Source: Hofstenia miamia (taxonomy: Eukaryota > Xenacoelomorpha > Acoela > Hofsteniidae). From it: a stretch of 64,000 nt of DNA. Below are positions 38,201 to 51,516 of the stretch, piece by piece. The notes under the pieces are model-generated. The model was not told where the DNA came from. It did no database searches and saw only the letters and a list, made by a program, of their open reading frames with translations. The DNA lies in assembly GCA_900660155.1 (NCBI GenBank), contig CABFPE010000518.1, positions 471,217 to 535,216 of the forward strand, read 5' to 3'. The translations under genes were made by a program, and so were the position numbers. Position 1 is the stretch's first letter. Each line of letters starts with the position of its first letter.

Positions 38201-41167
38201 TGCAAGTTTCGCCACTTGTAATTCTGTCACATACTTCTGGTTATCACACAAATTTCCTTTACATTTTGCATTTTTATTCCCAAAGTCAAAGAAACTATAG
38301 TGAATTCAATAATATTGCATAAACAAATAATGAAACAATAATTAAATCAAATTTCGGTAAGGTACCAAAAATTTTCCGAAAAAAATTCAGATAGAGTTTA
38401 CTGACCCACTCCAGATTGCTTCAAATATAATAACATGGGAAAACATGACTAATGTATAAAACAAAAACATTAAAACTAAGTCTTCTCAAGGGACATGGGA
38501 AGCCTAATGATCAATGACAATTCACATTCTATAGAATAAGATGGGATAATTCTCGTAAAAAAACAAGACATTCCATTTCCTTCAAAGAAGAGTTAGATTT
38601 TGTGCTGGATAATTTCTTCAAGCAATCTACCCAACTTCACTGTCATTTTCAATGGCTAACATTGGAAATTCCTCATAACACAAGTTTGTCATACAATGAT
38701 TAAACTAATTTGACTTATTTTTTCTAAACCATCATCATAATGGTCTCTAAATCTTGAATATGGCCAGATGGACGATTTCGACTCAATTCCAACACCGGTG
38801 TATGGTTATTTAAATGATGTTTACACTTATTGATATTCGTTGTCAATGTTCTCTTGGCTGTGAAGAATTAGATGAAAAAGAATAGGGAAATATATCAATT
38901 GGTATAACCAGATGATGCCGTAAGATATCACAGCGGTTTTAGATATTACAAAGAGTGTAGAACAGGATTCAGAGTTCCACTGATCGCCTGATTCAACATT
39001 GGTCATTCTTCATTGATTTTTTAAATACGTTCATGATTTATCCAGCCAATGATTTAAAATATAATCGCTTCAGCTTTGGCAAAGGGTTGTTAAAGTGATA
39101 AATGTACTAATTTCCCTATCTTCAATGCTACAAATGAAAAGCAAACAAAGTAGGATATGTGCATTATACTGATATCGATATCGGATTTTCCTAGAAATGC
39201 CGAATAGCGATTGTTTAGTTGTAATGCCGCGATAACAATAAAAAAATCGCATAGAAACAAAAATACATGCAGCCCTTGTTTAAATTTAATTTTAAAATAT
39301 AATACCTTTGATGTAAATGAAATATATTTTTTACGTACATGTACTCTGTAAATTCCATACTTTATTTTACTATATTTACATTCAAGAAAATTTTTAATGC
39401 GGAAAGCTTGAAATATTCCAAATAATTTGAGTAACTTTAAAAAATCACTCAATTTGAAGAACTAAACTGCGACCACTCAGAAATTTAATCTCTGGTATGA
39501 TGTGGACGCTTCATTTATTCCTCAAGACCATTTTTAATAACATGATGTATTGTTTTATCGAATAGAATATTCAAAGTTTTAAGATTATATCATTTATAAA
39601 CAGCAATTATTTTTCTTATATCAATATGGTTCACCAATAATCTTTATGATTCAGCCCATGTAAAATATTCGAAACCAGTAATGCTTACACGATATATGCT
39701 TTCTTTTGACAAACTATGTATTCAATTTGTTACAATCTTTTATGATGAACTTTTAATTTTAATTATGAGCAATTGTCAGCATTTTCTCATTTTCACAATT
39801 TTGTATGGTTTTGAACTGTAGTTTCGAATTGTTCCGTAGTTTCCATTAAAAGCTTTTTTGTATTTCTATATCTGCTTTTTAAGGACCTAACTTTTTATTT
39901 GAATATTTTATGCACCTCCGGCTGGAAAGCTTTCAAATTTGGATTACAGATTATGTAAATATCAGGATATGACCCAATACATGCTGAACAGTCATAACTT
40001 GAGATAAAGCCATTATAGTGTTTTATTAATAACTTTATTATAATAGAATATGAAACATAAGAAACATATAGCTAGATATAGGCGCAATCTGATAATAACC
40101 AATATTAAACTAATAGAATCAAAGAATAATGAGGACGTGACATTCAGCTTAAGAAAGAACACACTGCTTGGACATCCGATTACGTCAAAAAATATTAGCT
40201 CTAATTTCAGCACACTGATTAGTTTTACCAACTTTTGTGTGATTGGGTTGATAGGCCACTCGACAGATTATAAATGACAGTATCAACCTCTTATGAAAGA
40301 CGGAAGCTTATCATTAGACAATTTCTAGACAATAGGAAGGTAGCTTAATGCTAAGATTTTTATCCATCACAGGCATTCTTCTGTAGCATTGACTAGAAAA
40401 GAATAGTTTAGCCAATTGTAAGAATTTTTCGAGATTGTTTAATAATGGACACAGCTGTCATCTGAATACGGGAATAGCGCATATTTAAAATTGAAAGTTT
40501 ATCATGAAAGTTATATCAAAAATAATACATAAGGTACCAAGAGAAATAGGACTTTGCGCGCTGGTCTGTGGACTTGATGAGGCACGATGCGGACCTGATA
40601 TCATAATTCAATTAGATTTTCTTTCTCTTGTTTGACTTTGTTTATGCTTTCTGTTCAAAGAGTACAATTTTTGTTTCCGAATTATTTATAACGCGCAATG
40701 TGATCGGCTAAATTTAAAATATTGTGAATTCATCTAATTGATTTATGCAAGTGCGTATAGGTTTATATTTATACGGCCAGTTTGCGGACTACATAAAACT
40801 GCTGCGGGCGGGAAAAGCGTTTTACGCACGGGCACCATTAGGCTATTCTTTTTAATACGGAGACGGGTGGGCTCGAGCACCAAAAATTATCGACCCGCAA
40901 GTTCCTAAAGAGAAAGCATATAGCCATTAGAACCTAAAATAAAAAGAAGTAAGGACATTGGTTGCGTCTTCGTGATGTAATGAACTTGATAAGTTGACAA
41001 CCAAAATTGCAAAGTATTAAATATTTTATTTTGAACGTTTGTGCAAGGGGTAAGCATTACTGTTCTTAAACAATATTTTGTATAGGTATTTATGTTGACC
41101 GATAGCAAAGAAATATTAGTGAGCCAAATTGATATTGAGAATAAAATATTATTCGACCACCCTACTA
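35276..41167. other. AT-rich non-coding stretch
   Basis: No gene is supported. About 36560-36960 is less AT-rich, with forkhead-like words and a strong hairpin at 36879-36911. About 40550-40890 has several short G+C-rich patches (ctgcgggcggg, acgggtgggctcgagc) that look like transposon debris without definable ends. Confidence 0.5.
36879..36911. promoter_or_regulatory. Hairpin in candidate regulatory island
   Basis: The arms ggcgcgttg (36879-36887) and caacgcgcc (36903-36911) pair perfectly around a 15-base loop that contains tgtttacat across its left edge, a forkhead-like word. An outer ccgggg/cccccgg pair flanks it more loosely. The surrounding 400 bases are unusually complex for this AT-rich region. 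A regulatory role is inference only. Confidence 0.3.
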
Positions 41168-41303
41168 TTATATATATATANNNNNNNNNNNNNNNNNNNN
41201 NNNNNNNNNNNNNNNNNNNNNNNNNNNNNNNNNNNNNNNNNNNNNNNNNNNNNNNNNNNNNNNNNNNNNNNNNNNNNNNNNNNNNNNNNNNNNNNNNNNN
41301 NNN

Positions 41304-41334
<31 letters not shown>
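41168..41334. repeat. (TA)n array containing an assembly gap
   Basis: TA repeats on both sides flank a run of 123 N (41181-41303). Open frames that cross it are artefacts. Confidence 0.95.
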
Positions 41335-41337
<3 letters not shown>

Positions 41338-44300
41338 TGCTTGGAAATAAGTATATATATCATATATACATGTACATGATGTCATACACCGAAGCTGATC
41401 AATTAGGTATTTTGCAGTTTACTTGGTAGCATTTTCTTCCAAAATAAATGAATAATTTCAAATTCTAAATTATAGAGGGTAAGTAATTAGAATGAATGTA
41501 GATAAGTTTTGCTTACAGTCCAGCTTTCAATAGATTTTTCAGCATGAATTATAAGGAAATATTAAAATCCCTATAAATTCGTATATTAAAGAGCGTGTTC
41601 TTGAATATTTTTGGCAGTGAAAGAATATGTACGCTTCAAAATATTAAAGATAATATTTACTCAAATAAAGTGTAAGCAAGCGAAAAGTGTTGTACAAATT
41701 GACAAGATTAATCAAATAACGCTTCGATGATTAAATTACATGAGCTTGTCGATCTGAATCGAACGCACAATTCTGGACCTCTAAAGCCTAATTGAATTCA
41801 CCCATTACTATCACTTAATATAGAATCACATACATTTACACAAATAGATTTTTTTGATAACCTTGAGATGCAAAGATGCATTCTCTATTATCCGAACTTT
41901 TAGGTTTATTTGAATGTTCTGAAAATCTTTTAGTTCCACGTTCTCCCGATAGTCGAGGATGCACTTTATAGACACGATTCTGCATTTCATTTATTGCTTT
42001 GTTTTTCAAAGCAATTTTCAAGTATAGTATGAAAAGTGGAATTTAAAATTTTTGAGGATAATAGTATACTTTCAATTTCTAAACAGTATAATCGTGACAG
42101 TTTTCTCAGAGTTAGATATGGGCTGGACCGATGTATTGCAAAAATTGGCCGAACTTTCAAAAAACCCAAATCAACAGAAATGCAGTGAATGCTATAGAAT
42201 TGAAGTGAAAATTGATATGAACCTTATAGTAGATGTGAAATGAGACAAAAAAGAAACTATTATTATTAATTCGTCCATAGCCATTCACAATCATACTTCA
42301 CCAAATGTATTATTATTATTATTCATTCAATAAAATATGGTGTCAGTAAAAAAATATACGAAATATTGTACGTTGTAAGAGTATAAGGGTACTGCAGTAG
42401 ACTTGTTAGCACAGTAAGTTTTAAATATATGATCAGGAAAACTTACTGGGACTTTTGGTTTGTAAAAGGATTTTAGTGGATAACGAGTATGGTCTGATTC
42501 CATTTATAAAGAGCACCAATTAAAACAATCTATTTGTGCTTTGGATGGATCTTTCCCCTGCCCATGATGCTGATTAAAGCCAATTGTGCTGAAATGATTA
42601 AATCCTCCAAAACTTTCTCAATGTCGACCATTTGAAGCAATTTGATGTTGCCTAAAGACACATTTGGGAGATTATCATCATTGGATAGCTAAGCAATGCA
42701 ACACTAAATGTCTACTGGACATGGATTGTCAAGTATCACTGCAACAAATTTATCGCAACGAACAATTTTCGATCACATAGTTTTTGTATAAGTTGATTTG
42801 CATTTTCAATTTGTTGTTCTATAAATATTGGTTTAAAACTGTTCGTTTGAATGGGCTTCAATTTTAGTAAATTTTCAAATTTTAAATTTTATAGGTCGTT
42901 TCGCAAAAAAGTTTGTTCACTTAATCTTTATTGAATAACGATTGTAAATGAATAATCATTTATATATAAGCTCTAATTACATGCATTCACCTCTATGTTC
43001 ACCACGTTTCTGAATAACTAATCGGCAATGTTCTTGCAATGTACTCAACTCATTTTCCCAAATTATCATTTTCACATTTTGATTGAATATTGTTTTTGTT
43101 GAATATAGAAATTGGTTTCCATGAAATGCATGTTATAATCGAAACACTACGTCGAAATGAAAAGTGCTTAACTTCACAACATGATTGGAGTTGCGTGAGA
43201 AGAGATTATCAAATTTAGAAGAGTTCAAGAAATATCCATGGGATTCCAAAGTTAGGAGCGTAAATCGAAAGTCAGGAATGACATGATAGAATTAAGAACA
43301 CCTATTCAAATTAATATAGCCAAAAGATGAATTGGTGAGGGAAGCATACCACCAATCGTAGCTTGACATGCAGGATTCCTACAAAGGATTTGGAGTTTAA
43401 GACCGCAAGTTGCCGACGGATTTCTCATTACCTCTCCCACTGCAACAAAAATGACTGAGTAACCTTTTGTTTCAAACTAATTCAAATATTACAGAAAACG
43501 AAACTTGTCACGAAGCTAAAACATTGTACCCAAAAATGGGTCCACATTTTTCATATATATTGTAGCTTCAAACTAGAAGTATTTATCACACAGTTCCTAA
43601 TGTAGGTCAGGCTTTATACTTAACATTGAACAGATTTCTAATTTTCTTTAGCGCAGATTTAAGTACAGTCTAGCAGGGGGGATTAAATGAAGTCAGTACG
43701 GTTTTTGTTTCAATTTAAATTATTTAGAGGACCTTCATTAGTTAGGAAGAAGCTCAAATAATTTATATAATTATGTATAAACAAAGGCCTCTTAGTATTC
43801 ACTGAAACTCTTCCCAACAATCATTTGTCACAATAGTTCTTACACTAAACAATATAAAAGTTTCTTTCACAAAGGGGATATCATATATCCAAAACAACAT
43901 CAACTTACATGTATATCAGACATTCAAATAGGCGAGGTTCTATCCCAGCAACAAACGATTTGGTTAAAAAAACTAGTTTTTCTTACTGCAATGTTGAAAA
44001 GCTTACATCTCATCTATATCTGCAATCTCTCCTGCAGTGTAGTTGTCAATACATTTCATCTAAAATATGAAGTTCATATATTTGAATAGTAATTTTCTCT
44101 CACAAGTTCAGCGAGTTCTAAAACCCTTAACTGGGTGGCCAATGGCACATTTGATTCAAATTCAAAATAATGCAAAAATAATAGTGCTTTTGCAATTGCC
44201 AATGAAAACTGATTGAGCAAAGTGTATAATAACGAAACGAATAGTCAAGTACTAATCATTTGAGTGTAAGATTTTGCCAAATCAAGATTTACATGTAATA

Positions 44301-46775
44301 GAATGAAATGACAATATACTTCTCACAGAAACGATTTAACATTTTCAGTCTTCATAAAATTGATACCATATGCAGTCGACAAAGTCAAACAATTTCAAAT
44401 TTGATTTGTTTAGAATACAGAAAAAATGAAGAGCTTGAAATGTAAATGAAGAAACGATTTTCCTAATAGTCATTGCAAAATTGGAGGGTATAAATAAAGC
44501 ACCTGGCCTTTAAAGAAATTGGATCTATTAGAAAACAGATTTTTATTAATATTGATTTAATATCAAACAAAGTAATATACGAATTTATCTCTCCACACGA
44601 TGGCGTTGCAACTTTCAAATAAAATCATAAATAGAAAAACTGTCAACATTAAATTAGTCAATATATGTATTAATTAATAGCTTATTCTAACACAAAACAC
44701 CAGACAGCAAAACTAATGGTTAAGTGTTCCTACCCCTGAGTAAATCAGTCATTTTTTTTGCAATCTGTCATGGTTTTTTAAAATTTTTTTAAACACTCAT
44801 TATTCATGAACTAATATAAATATCTAAAATCTCTATCATTTACGTCGAGAACTCATTGAAGAGCGGCTTCTGCACCACGACCCTTGATGACTGACAAAGG
44901 ATTGAACAAGGCTTGGCCAGTCTACCTAAAAAACAAAATTTTTTTCTATCGCTTGTTTCATGGAAACAGCTAACTACTAAATTCGTACTAGCTTTATTTT
45001 ACAAGATACATCGATCAAAAAATACTATATACAATGGTTCACAATATTTTCTGAGGTTTTCCCATTAATGTGGAATATTCCTCATTCAATTTATAGTAAG
45101 ATGTAAAATTTTACAAAAGTCACCTACTGACTATTGACACCAGTGGCATCCTACACAAGAGATGCTAGTTTATGTTAATACATCCATTTGACAAAGAACT
45201 CTGAGAAAAACATTACCAGTAACCGTAATCTTGCATAAAAGCTAATGACTGCAAGTATATCACTGATAAATGGTACTTTTGCTGGCAGGAGACTTTCAGG
45301 ACTTTTAATATTTTACTGGAAGTTAAGGGAGTGATATACTATCAACCATCTAATCAAGCAAGCAAATATTTATAATCATTTCATAAACGTAGTGGCTCTA
45401 AATTATCAACCATTTGTCAAAACAACCCATCAGTCAAACGGCACATATCTGATAGAATTTCTGCTTTATGGTTAACCAATTTGCATTAATTTTCCTACCA
45501 TGACTTGTGCAGAGTTTGTCTATAACAATTATTTTCTCATTCAAGTCCATAATTTTTGTGTGTGACTATGCAAGTGAATTCCACGCAAATCATCCAAAAA
45601 GCTCTTCACAGATGCTGATAATTAAATAAGCCACGCTTCACATCATCAATGACAAGGAAAAGCATTTAAAGTAAATGAATTTATAAGCACTGTGCTGTAC
45701 ATAGGAACCGAAATTCTCAGCGGTTTCAGCAACACTGAAAACACCAAATCGTCCAATTACTCACCAAAAATGAGCATTTCAATTTTAATCTCATAAAGCA
45801 TGCACATCCATGCCGCAATTACCGCAGTTTAATTTGTTTGTTTTCGATACTGTTAAAAATACCTGCATGTTTTTCTAACTATAACATTTGTGGCAAAGAT
45901 TTGTTTAAGTATTTTGTTGCATAAAAACGGATAAAACAGATTTCAGTTGCAAGGTGTTATTTTACCTCTATCTTAGAATATGAAATCATTTGAACGTTAG
46001 CGATGTAATTGACATGTTTGAGTAAATGAATATCGTGGTTTACATAAAGCGTATTCTTAAGAAGGGTCCTCTGAATGGCTCTGAAATTACCATACATATT
46101 ACATGCTAGATTATTCTTTGAGCATGAACCTGAATATGTTAGTTTTTAATCGCATTGATGAATTAAATGGGACAAGAAAAATTAGGATATATTAATTCTA
46201 GTCTTGCTTCGTTTTTTCTAGAAAATGTTGATAAATATGTTTATTCGCTATAATTCATAGGAAAAACACCGCCGAAAATTTCGATTCCTAACTACAAATA
46301 AAGGAAATGTCGCAAATGTGCATTCTCTGTTAGACAGGTTTAGCAGATCACAACAATATTGGTGCGAAATGCATAAAGGCCTCCTTCTATTTTTACTAAT
46401 CCTAATTAATATATTTCAGCTTGAATAAGAGTTTTTGTTAAATAATTAGTTTGATTGACAAACGTTTAAGGGAAATATTTAAATTATTTTGATATAATTT
46501 TGTCTGATAGTGTGCTTGATGGGGTTATACATTGTCAAATATCTTTGCTAAATACTGGTCATATACATTTGAGTGCATCACCCTCCTTTAGTTTTTCTGC
46601 TTTAAAAACTATATGATTCATTCTTCTATTTGAAACAAAAATAAAAGAAACTGTTAGACTTTCTACGTGGAATTCATTTAAAAATTTAGAGGTGTATTTG
46701 GTTAGAGCTTGTACAAAACAATTTGTTATTAAAAATATTTTTCAACTAAATTTTCAGTTCAGTAGTTTTGCAATA
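41335..46775. other. Mostly non-coding DNA downstream of the ciliary gene
   Basis: No complete gene is supported. Two short minus-strand segments look exon-like (41868-41981 and 44853-44921) and are described as findings. A TTATTA run lies near 42311. Otherwise this is AT-rich sequence without recognisable content. Confidence 0.45.
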
Positions 46776-46781
46776 TTTATT
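46776..46781 (-). terminator. Candidate polyadenylation signal (AATAAA)
   Basis: The minus strand reads AATAAA about 185 bases past the stop codon of the ciliary gene, a sensible distance for its 3' end. AT-rich DNA yields this hexamer often by chance, so support is positional only. Confidence 0.35.
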
Positions 46782-46964
46782 AATGTGTTTCTTAATATAC
46801 ATACTCCAATTCATTATTACATGCTTTTAAATCGTTTGAGTGATCTTACAACCACACAACGATTTTAAGATTGAACACATGCTTGCTTACCGTTTGAAAT
46901 ATGCATTACATGATTTGGACAGAATTTACAAGCTATTTACAAATAGACAATTTACAAATGCACC

Positions 46965-49900
46965 CTAAGCCTGAGTAGGGAATACGTAAGAGCAAAAATC
47001 CTGGCATCCACTTGATTTTCCTAATTTGGAAATAGCCCTGTTCAGAGTTTTCACTTCATCAATTGTGAAGCGCGGTTGAGGATTAACGTAAGTAGTATTA
47101 TGAACGGTGCGGAAGTCTTGTTCTCCGCGGGTACTTATACTTCCAGCACCCGGAACAAATGGTTGAGTGGGTTCCTAAAAGCATAGTTAATATAAGTTAA
47201 AATAATGTGGAAAGTACCAACACCAAAAAAGAAGCTAAAATGAATTCTCCCATCGAGGTTAATAGTCAATTGGTTTAGCATTAAGTTATGGCTAGCCTTA
47301 TATTTAGCTGCCAACAACAAAATTGAATGCAATACACGAAATTTCAGTTTATGGATTTCAACAGGCCTCTCTAGGTTTTAAGAGGGCGATAACAGGCATT
47401 ATGCATGCAAAATGATCCATAATGAAGAAAAATTACCAACCAAGTTAAAATGAATACAGTTACTAGGTATTATGCATTTTGCATAAATACCGTTGGCTGA
47501 CTATGAATGTCTGTGTAGACTACAATTTAATATGTATGTACACAATATCAAATCAGCAATGGACTATGTATAGGCAAGGTAAGTTACCAAGTAACAGTTC
47601 TGATGACAAGCTATGCTATCAAACACATTGAAGGAAATACCCAATTAAAACTAAAAAATAGGCCTGTTCCAAAAATTTACTTACAATCCTGGAATAGGGG
47701 CGATAAAATAAATGATTAAATTTCCGTTTTATTGGCCTTCATTGTACGAAAGATTGAATTGTCAAACTTTATAGGACATATAGGACAAATGGCACTAAAG
47801 CGAATGATTGTATGAAAGAAATGAAAAACCGAACGAGAAATGACATCATCATTTAAGAGTTTGGGACTAAACTAAAATGCTTCTCAACATAAAATTAATA
47901 TAACACATTGTTCGGATTTTCATATAAAGTTAGTGTCAGATTAAATCAAGTGAGCAAATTTCAGATAAAATAATCTTACATTTAGACTTTTAGGCTTAAA
48001 TTGATCCATCATTGTTGTAACCCCATAGAAATCCCCTTGGATGGGTTGTTGCTTAACACCTTCTGCTAGATCAGTGAATCGAGGCCTTGTTTGTACATCC
48101 CAAGCAACAAAGTGTTCATTATTAGTAGTTTGTCCATTGAAACGTGGAAGATCCTTTTGATTAGCTCTTTGATTTGGCATTCGTTTTGGCGGATTGTATG
48201 CAGCTTTAACATCGTTTGGCACATAAGTTTGCTAAGACATATTCAATTATGTATGTATTTAGGATCAATAAATTATAAGCATTTCACTGGAAAGCCTATA
48301 TGTTTATTAAGTGAGATATCTCATGAAGCATTGCAAATGATATTAAAGCAAAATTTCTAAATTGAAAACAGATCTGACCTCAGACTTTTCACTCGGACAT
48401 GGTTTTATCACTAATTTGAAAGGGTTTTTAAAATATTAAATAACGTTTGACAAACTATGATAGAACTTTCGAAAATGCTGCGACGCAAAACTTAATTACA
48501 TCATCTTCATGACGCAAGCGAGCTCATACCACATCGAATATGGGTACTCAGCATAATTAATTATAATCAATAGCAATCCGATAAAGTGAAAATATGCATT
48601 CTAACTTCAGAATAACTTCAGTAATTTCATAGATACACAAATTCAGGGGTGTAATCAGAAAACTCAAAATTTGCAAAAAAATGTTGGGGTTTTGACATAC
48701 ATTCGAAAATTTATTGGAGTAAGCGTAGAAAAATGATAAATGCAAAACCTATGTATGCAAACTTCTGTGATGGCGTATTCTTTAGTTTATGAAGTTCAAA
48801 TTCAGCCAAGTATATTTCAGATTCACGTTATAAAAATTGCAAAGTTGTGCTTACTTTTGTAATTGTAGTGGAATCCATTTTTTGAGAAGGTGGGCGATAG
48901 CTCTGTTCATCATATCGTATAGCGTCTGGACGTGGATACTCATTTACATCATATCCTTTGTAATGCGTGTTCATAACTGTGTTGAAATGCTGTCTAAATT
49001 TATCATTAATCAACTTTGTCACAGCGATGTGGCAGAATATGTTATCTCCTTGGGACCACACTTCTTGAATATCCTGTCGCAAAATCTGTCTGAAACTTTC
49101 GCAAGAGTCAAGATAAGTAATTATTTTAAACTTACACTTCTGATATATTTAATTATTCAGCAATTTTTTTCAGTGCACAGTAGCTTTTTTTGGAGACCCT
49201 GCATTATGCGAATGTCATTTTACATTTGGCATCAACCTAACAGATTGAAATTGCGAGCTAATGACTACTCAAAATATATGTTGTTTCGAACTCGGAAAGA
49301 AGAAATTTTAACAATAAACATTTTAAGGTTAGAATATTACTCATATACTTAAAAATGAGGAGGGTCTTTCAACCCATTTTTAGTTAACAGCTTATCAAAA
49401 GTTTCGAACAAGTAAATGATTTAACTTACTGGGCGTTTTTATCTATGCAGATATTATCAGGCGCAGGTAGTACTGGATAACGCACGTTCATCTTGTCCAC
49501 TTTAGGGTAATCATACATATGCTGAGTTTCTCCGTAAAATTTACCCCGTTCCATGTGCTGCTAAAATAGTTTGATGTAAGGCTAAAATCTTCAAAGAAGT
49601 CTTTCAAAATATGGTGTTTGTAGAAAATTCATAATTTTTTGAAAATCAAAAAGCAAGGCCTCTACAAACAATTGCTAATAACGCAAAGAGCAAAGCTGCT
49701 TAAAAAATATTAGGCAATCGATAAGAATACAAACCCTGTCTGTTTGCGGTTTATAAGAGGTGCGCATTCGTCTCGGAGAACTACCCTTGTAAGTTTTCTG
49801 ATTGACAGTTTCATGATCAAAATCACCTAAAATCAACATCAAACTACATGTGATAACTACATGTATATGTAATCAAACCTTCCATAGCAATGCGTATTGA

Positions 49901-51516
49901 AGGTTCAGCAACTTTCACTGCATCTGGCTTTTTGGCATATTTGCCAGGATAATCGATTCGAGTTATTGATTGACCAATGTCACCTTTTCTGTTATTGAAA
50001 ATGATATCGCCTGAAAATATTGAATGAAAACGGGATTTTTCTATATACTAAATATACAAAAAAATTTATGACGCTGTCATTCAAATCTGAATTTTAGATA
50101 GCTAGTCAACCTAACTTCATGTAAGCGTGAGATCAATAAACCTTAGACAATGTTTTGATGAAAATTTAAAGGAAAAATATCAACCACTTAAAAATTAGTT
50201 GATTTTTCTCTATAATGATTTATATGATAATGGATCTTGAGTTACCACCCTTGCGAATTTCTTTTAGAGCTATCATTTTTCGCTATGGATCAGTTTAATG
50301 CTGTTTTGATGTGGACATATATACATTGAATGTAGTGCAAGCAATGCTAAGTTGTAATCACATATGCTGTATTATCAAGATCTTGCTACTGAATAGTACC
50401 TATTGGTTTGCTAAAACACATTAATATCTAGATTAACCAGTGAAATAATTAACAATCAAAGAACGAAATTGATGATTTATAATAATAAAAAATCATATTA
50501 TTTTTTGGTTTTTCCACAAAATTTACTTGCCTATTAAAGTAGGTTATTAGGATGTTACAATTGCCTCATATAACAGAGTAAAATACAACAAAGAATCGTT
50601 AAAAGAATTTTGAACATTTTCACGAATGCCTATTGAACATTACTCTATATGTAGGTTATTATGCAATTTTGTATATTAGCATATTCTTTAAAAGAGTACA
50701 AAATTCAATCATAACATAATTCAGTTTTAGTCACAATTGCCCCCCCCCTCACCTAAATATATTTTGGCTAATTTTATATAAAATTACCAGCAATCGCAGG
50801 AATCTCTTGGAAATGAAAGTTATCAGATTGCTGTCCAGCCCAAGACTTGTAATGTTCTTTATGCGAGGTGCGATCATCAAAACGCATTTTCGCTTTTCTA
50901 TCGTATTCCTGGCGTACAGGTTGCATGCTAATTGCCTTACCGCCTTCTTTTGGAGGATAGTCAGCTGCATATTGCGTAATTGCCACGTAGGCATCTTTAC
51001 TTGATGACGGCCTGTACTCATCCTCCTAATATATATATATATATATATATATCACATTTACAAAGGCAAAAGCCAAATTAAAAAAGTTATATTATATAAA
51101 GATAAAATTTAAAAATGTGAAGATGATTAAACCTTTTTTGTTGGGCGTACGATTTTTCCAATAGGCTTTGGTGGAAAATCGGCCTGTGTCTGTGTTTTAA
51201 AATACATATCTGGAGGGTTCGGATCTCTTGGCTCTAATATAGGACGTCTACTCATTCTCATTGGTATATTAAAGTGTCCAGGATAGTGCTTTTTGTAGTT
51301 AGTCTGGAGATCATCGAATTCATACCTACGAGGATCTGTTTTTGCCAAGTCACACTTACGCTTAAAAGCAGTGTAATATCCCGTTTTTCTAAAAAGAATT
51401 TCTATACAATTACCAAAAAGATGGTTTTACCGTAAAATTTCTGCAATTTCCTGTCCATCAAGTTTTTTCAAAACTTTTCTTTCCTGTGTATTTAAACGAT
51501 TTGCAGAATCGGGCAT
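46965..51516 (-). CDS. SAXO/FAM154-like axonemal microtubule protein, 9 coding exons
   Basis: Minus-strand exons: 51518-51431 (ATG at 51516-51514), 51388-51133, 51025-50788, 50010-49879, 49826-49735, 49560-49430, 48993-48855, 48231-47980 and 47174-46965 (TAG at 46967-46965). All junctions are GT-AG with matching phases, giving 511 residues. Repeated modules include FDDLQTNYKKHY (53-64), MYFKTQTQADF (90-100), AYVAITQYAADY (126-137), RFDDRTSHKEHY (162-173), RFNGQTTNNEHF (388-399) and MDSTTITK (351-358), spaced by basic, proline-rich linkers. This resembles the Mn modules of SAXO1/2, which bind and stabilise ciliary doublet microtubules; human members are about 400-470 residues. The Cys-rich N-terminus of SAXO1/2 is absent, so another repeat-bearing axonemal protein is possible. 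There is no signal peptide or membrane segment. Introns range from 42 to 805 nt. The first exon begins TG before the ATG, so an upstream non-coding exon is likely. Gene reality is well supported; the family name is moderate. Confidence 0.85.
51028..51052. repeat. (TA)n array at start of duplicated block, copy 1
   Basis: Lies in the intron between the second and third coding exons, directly beside the acceptor of exon 3. The same array borders copy 2 at 53412-53435. Confidence 0.95.

Noticed and set aside
40905-41385. Open frames crossing the N run
   Set aside because: Their length comes from N bases and TA repeats read as Ile-Tyr.
48994-49082. Upstream extension of the seventh exon's open frame
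   Set aside because: The frame is open up to a Met at 49082, but the sequence is unlike the repeat modules, and the preceding exon's phase fits only the acceptor just before 48993.
48837-49352. 171-codon plus-strand open frame
   Set aside because: It overlaps a coding exon of the minus-strand ciliary gene in antisense and has no motif of its own.
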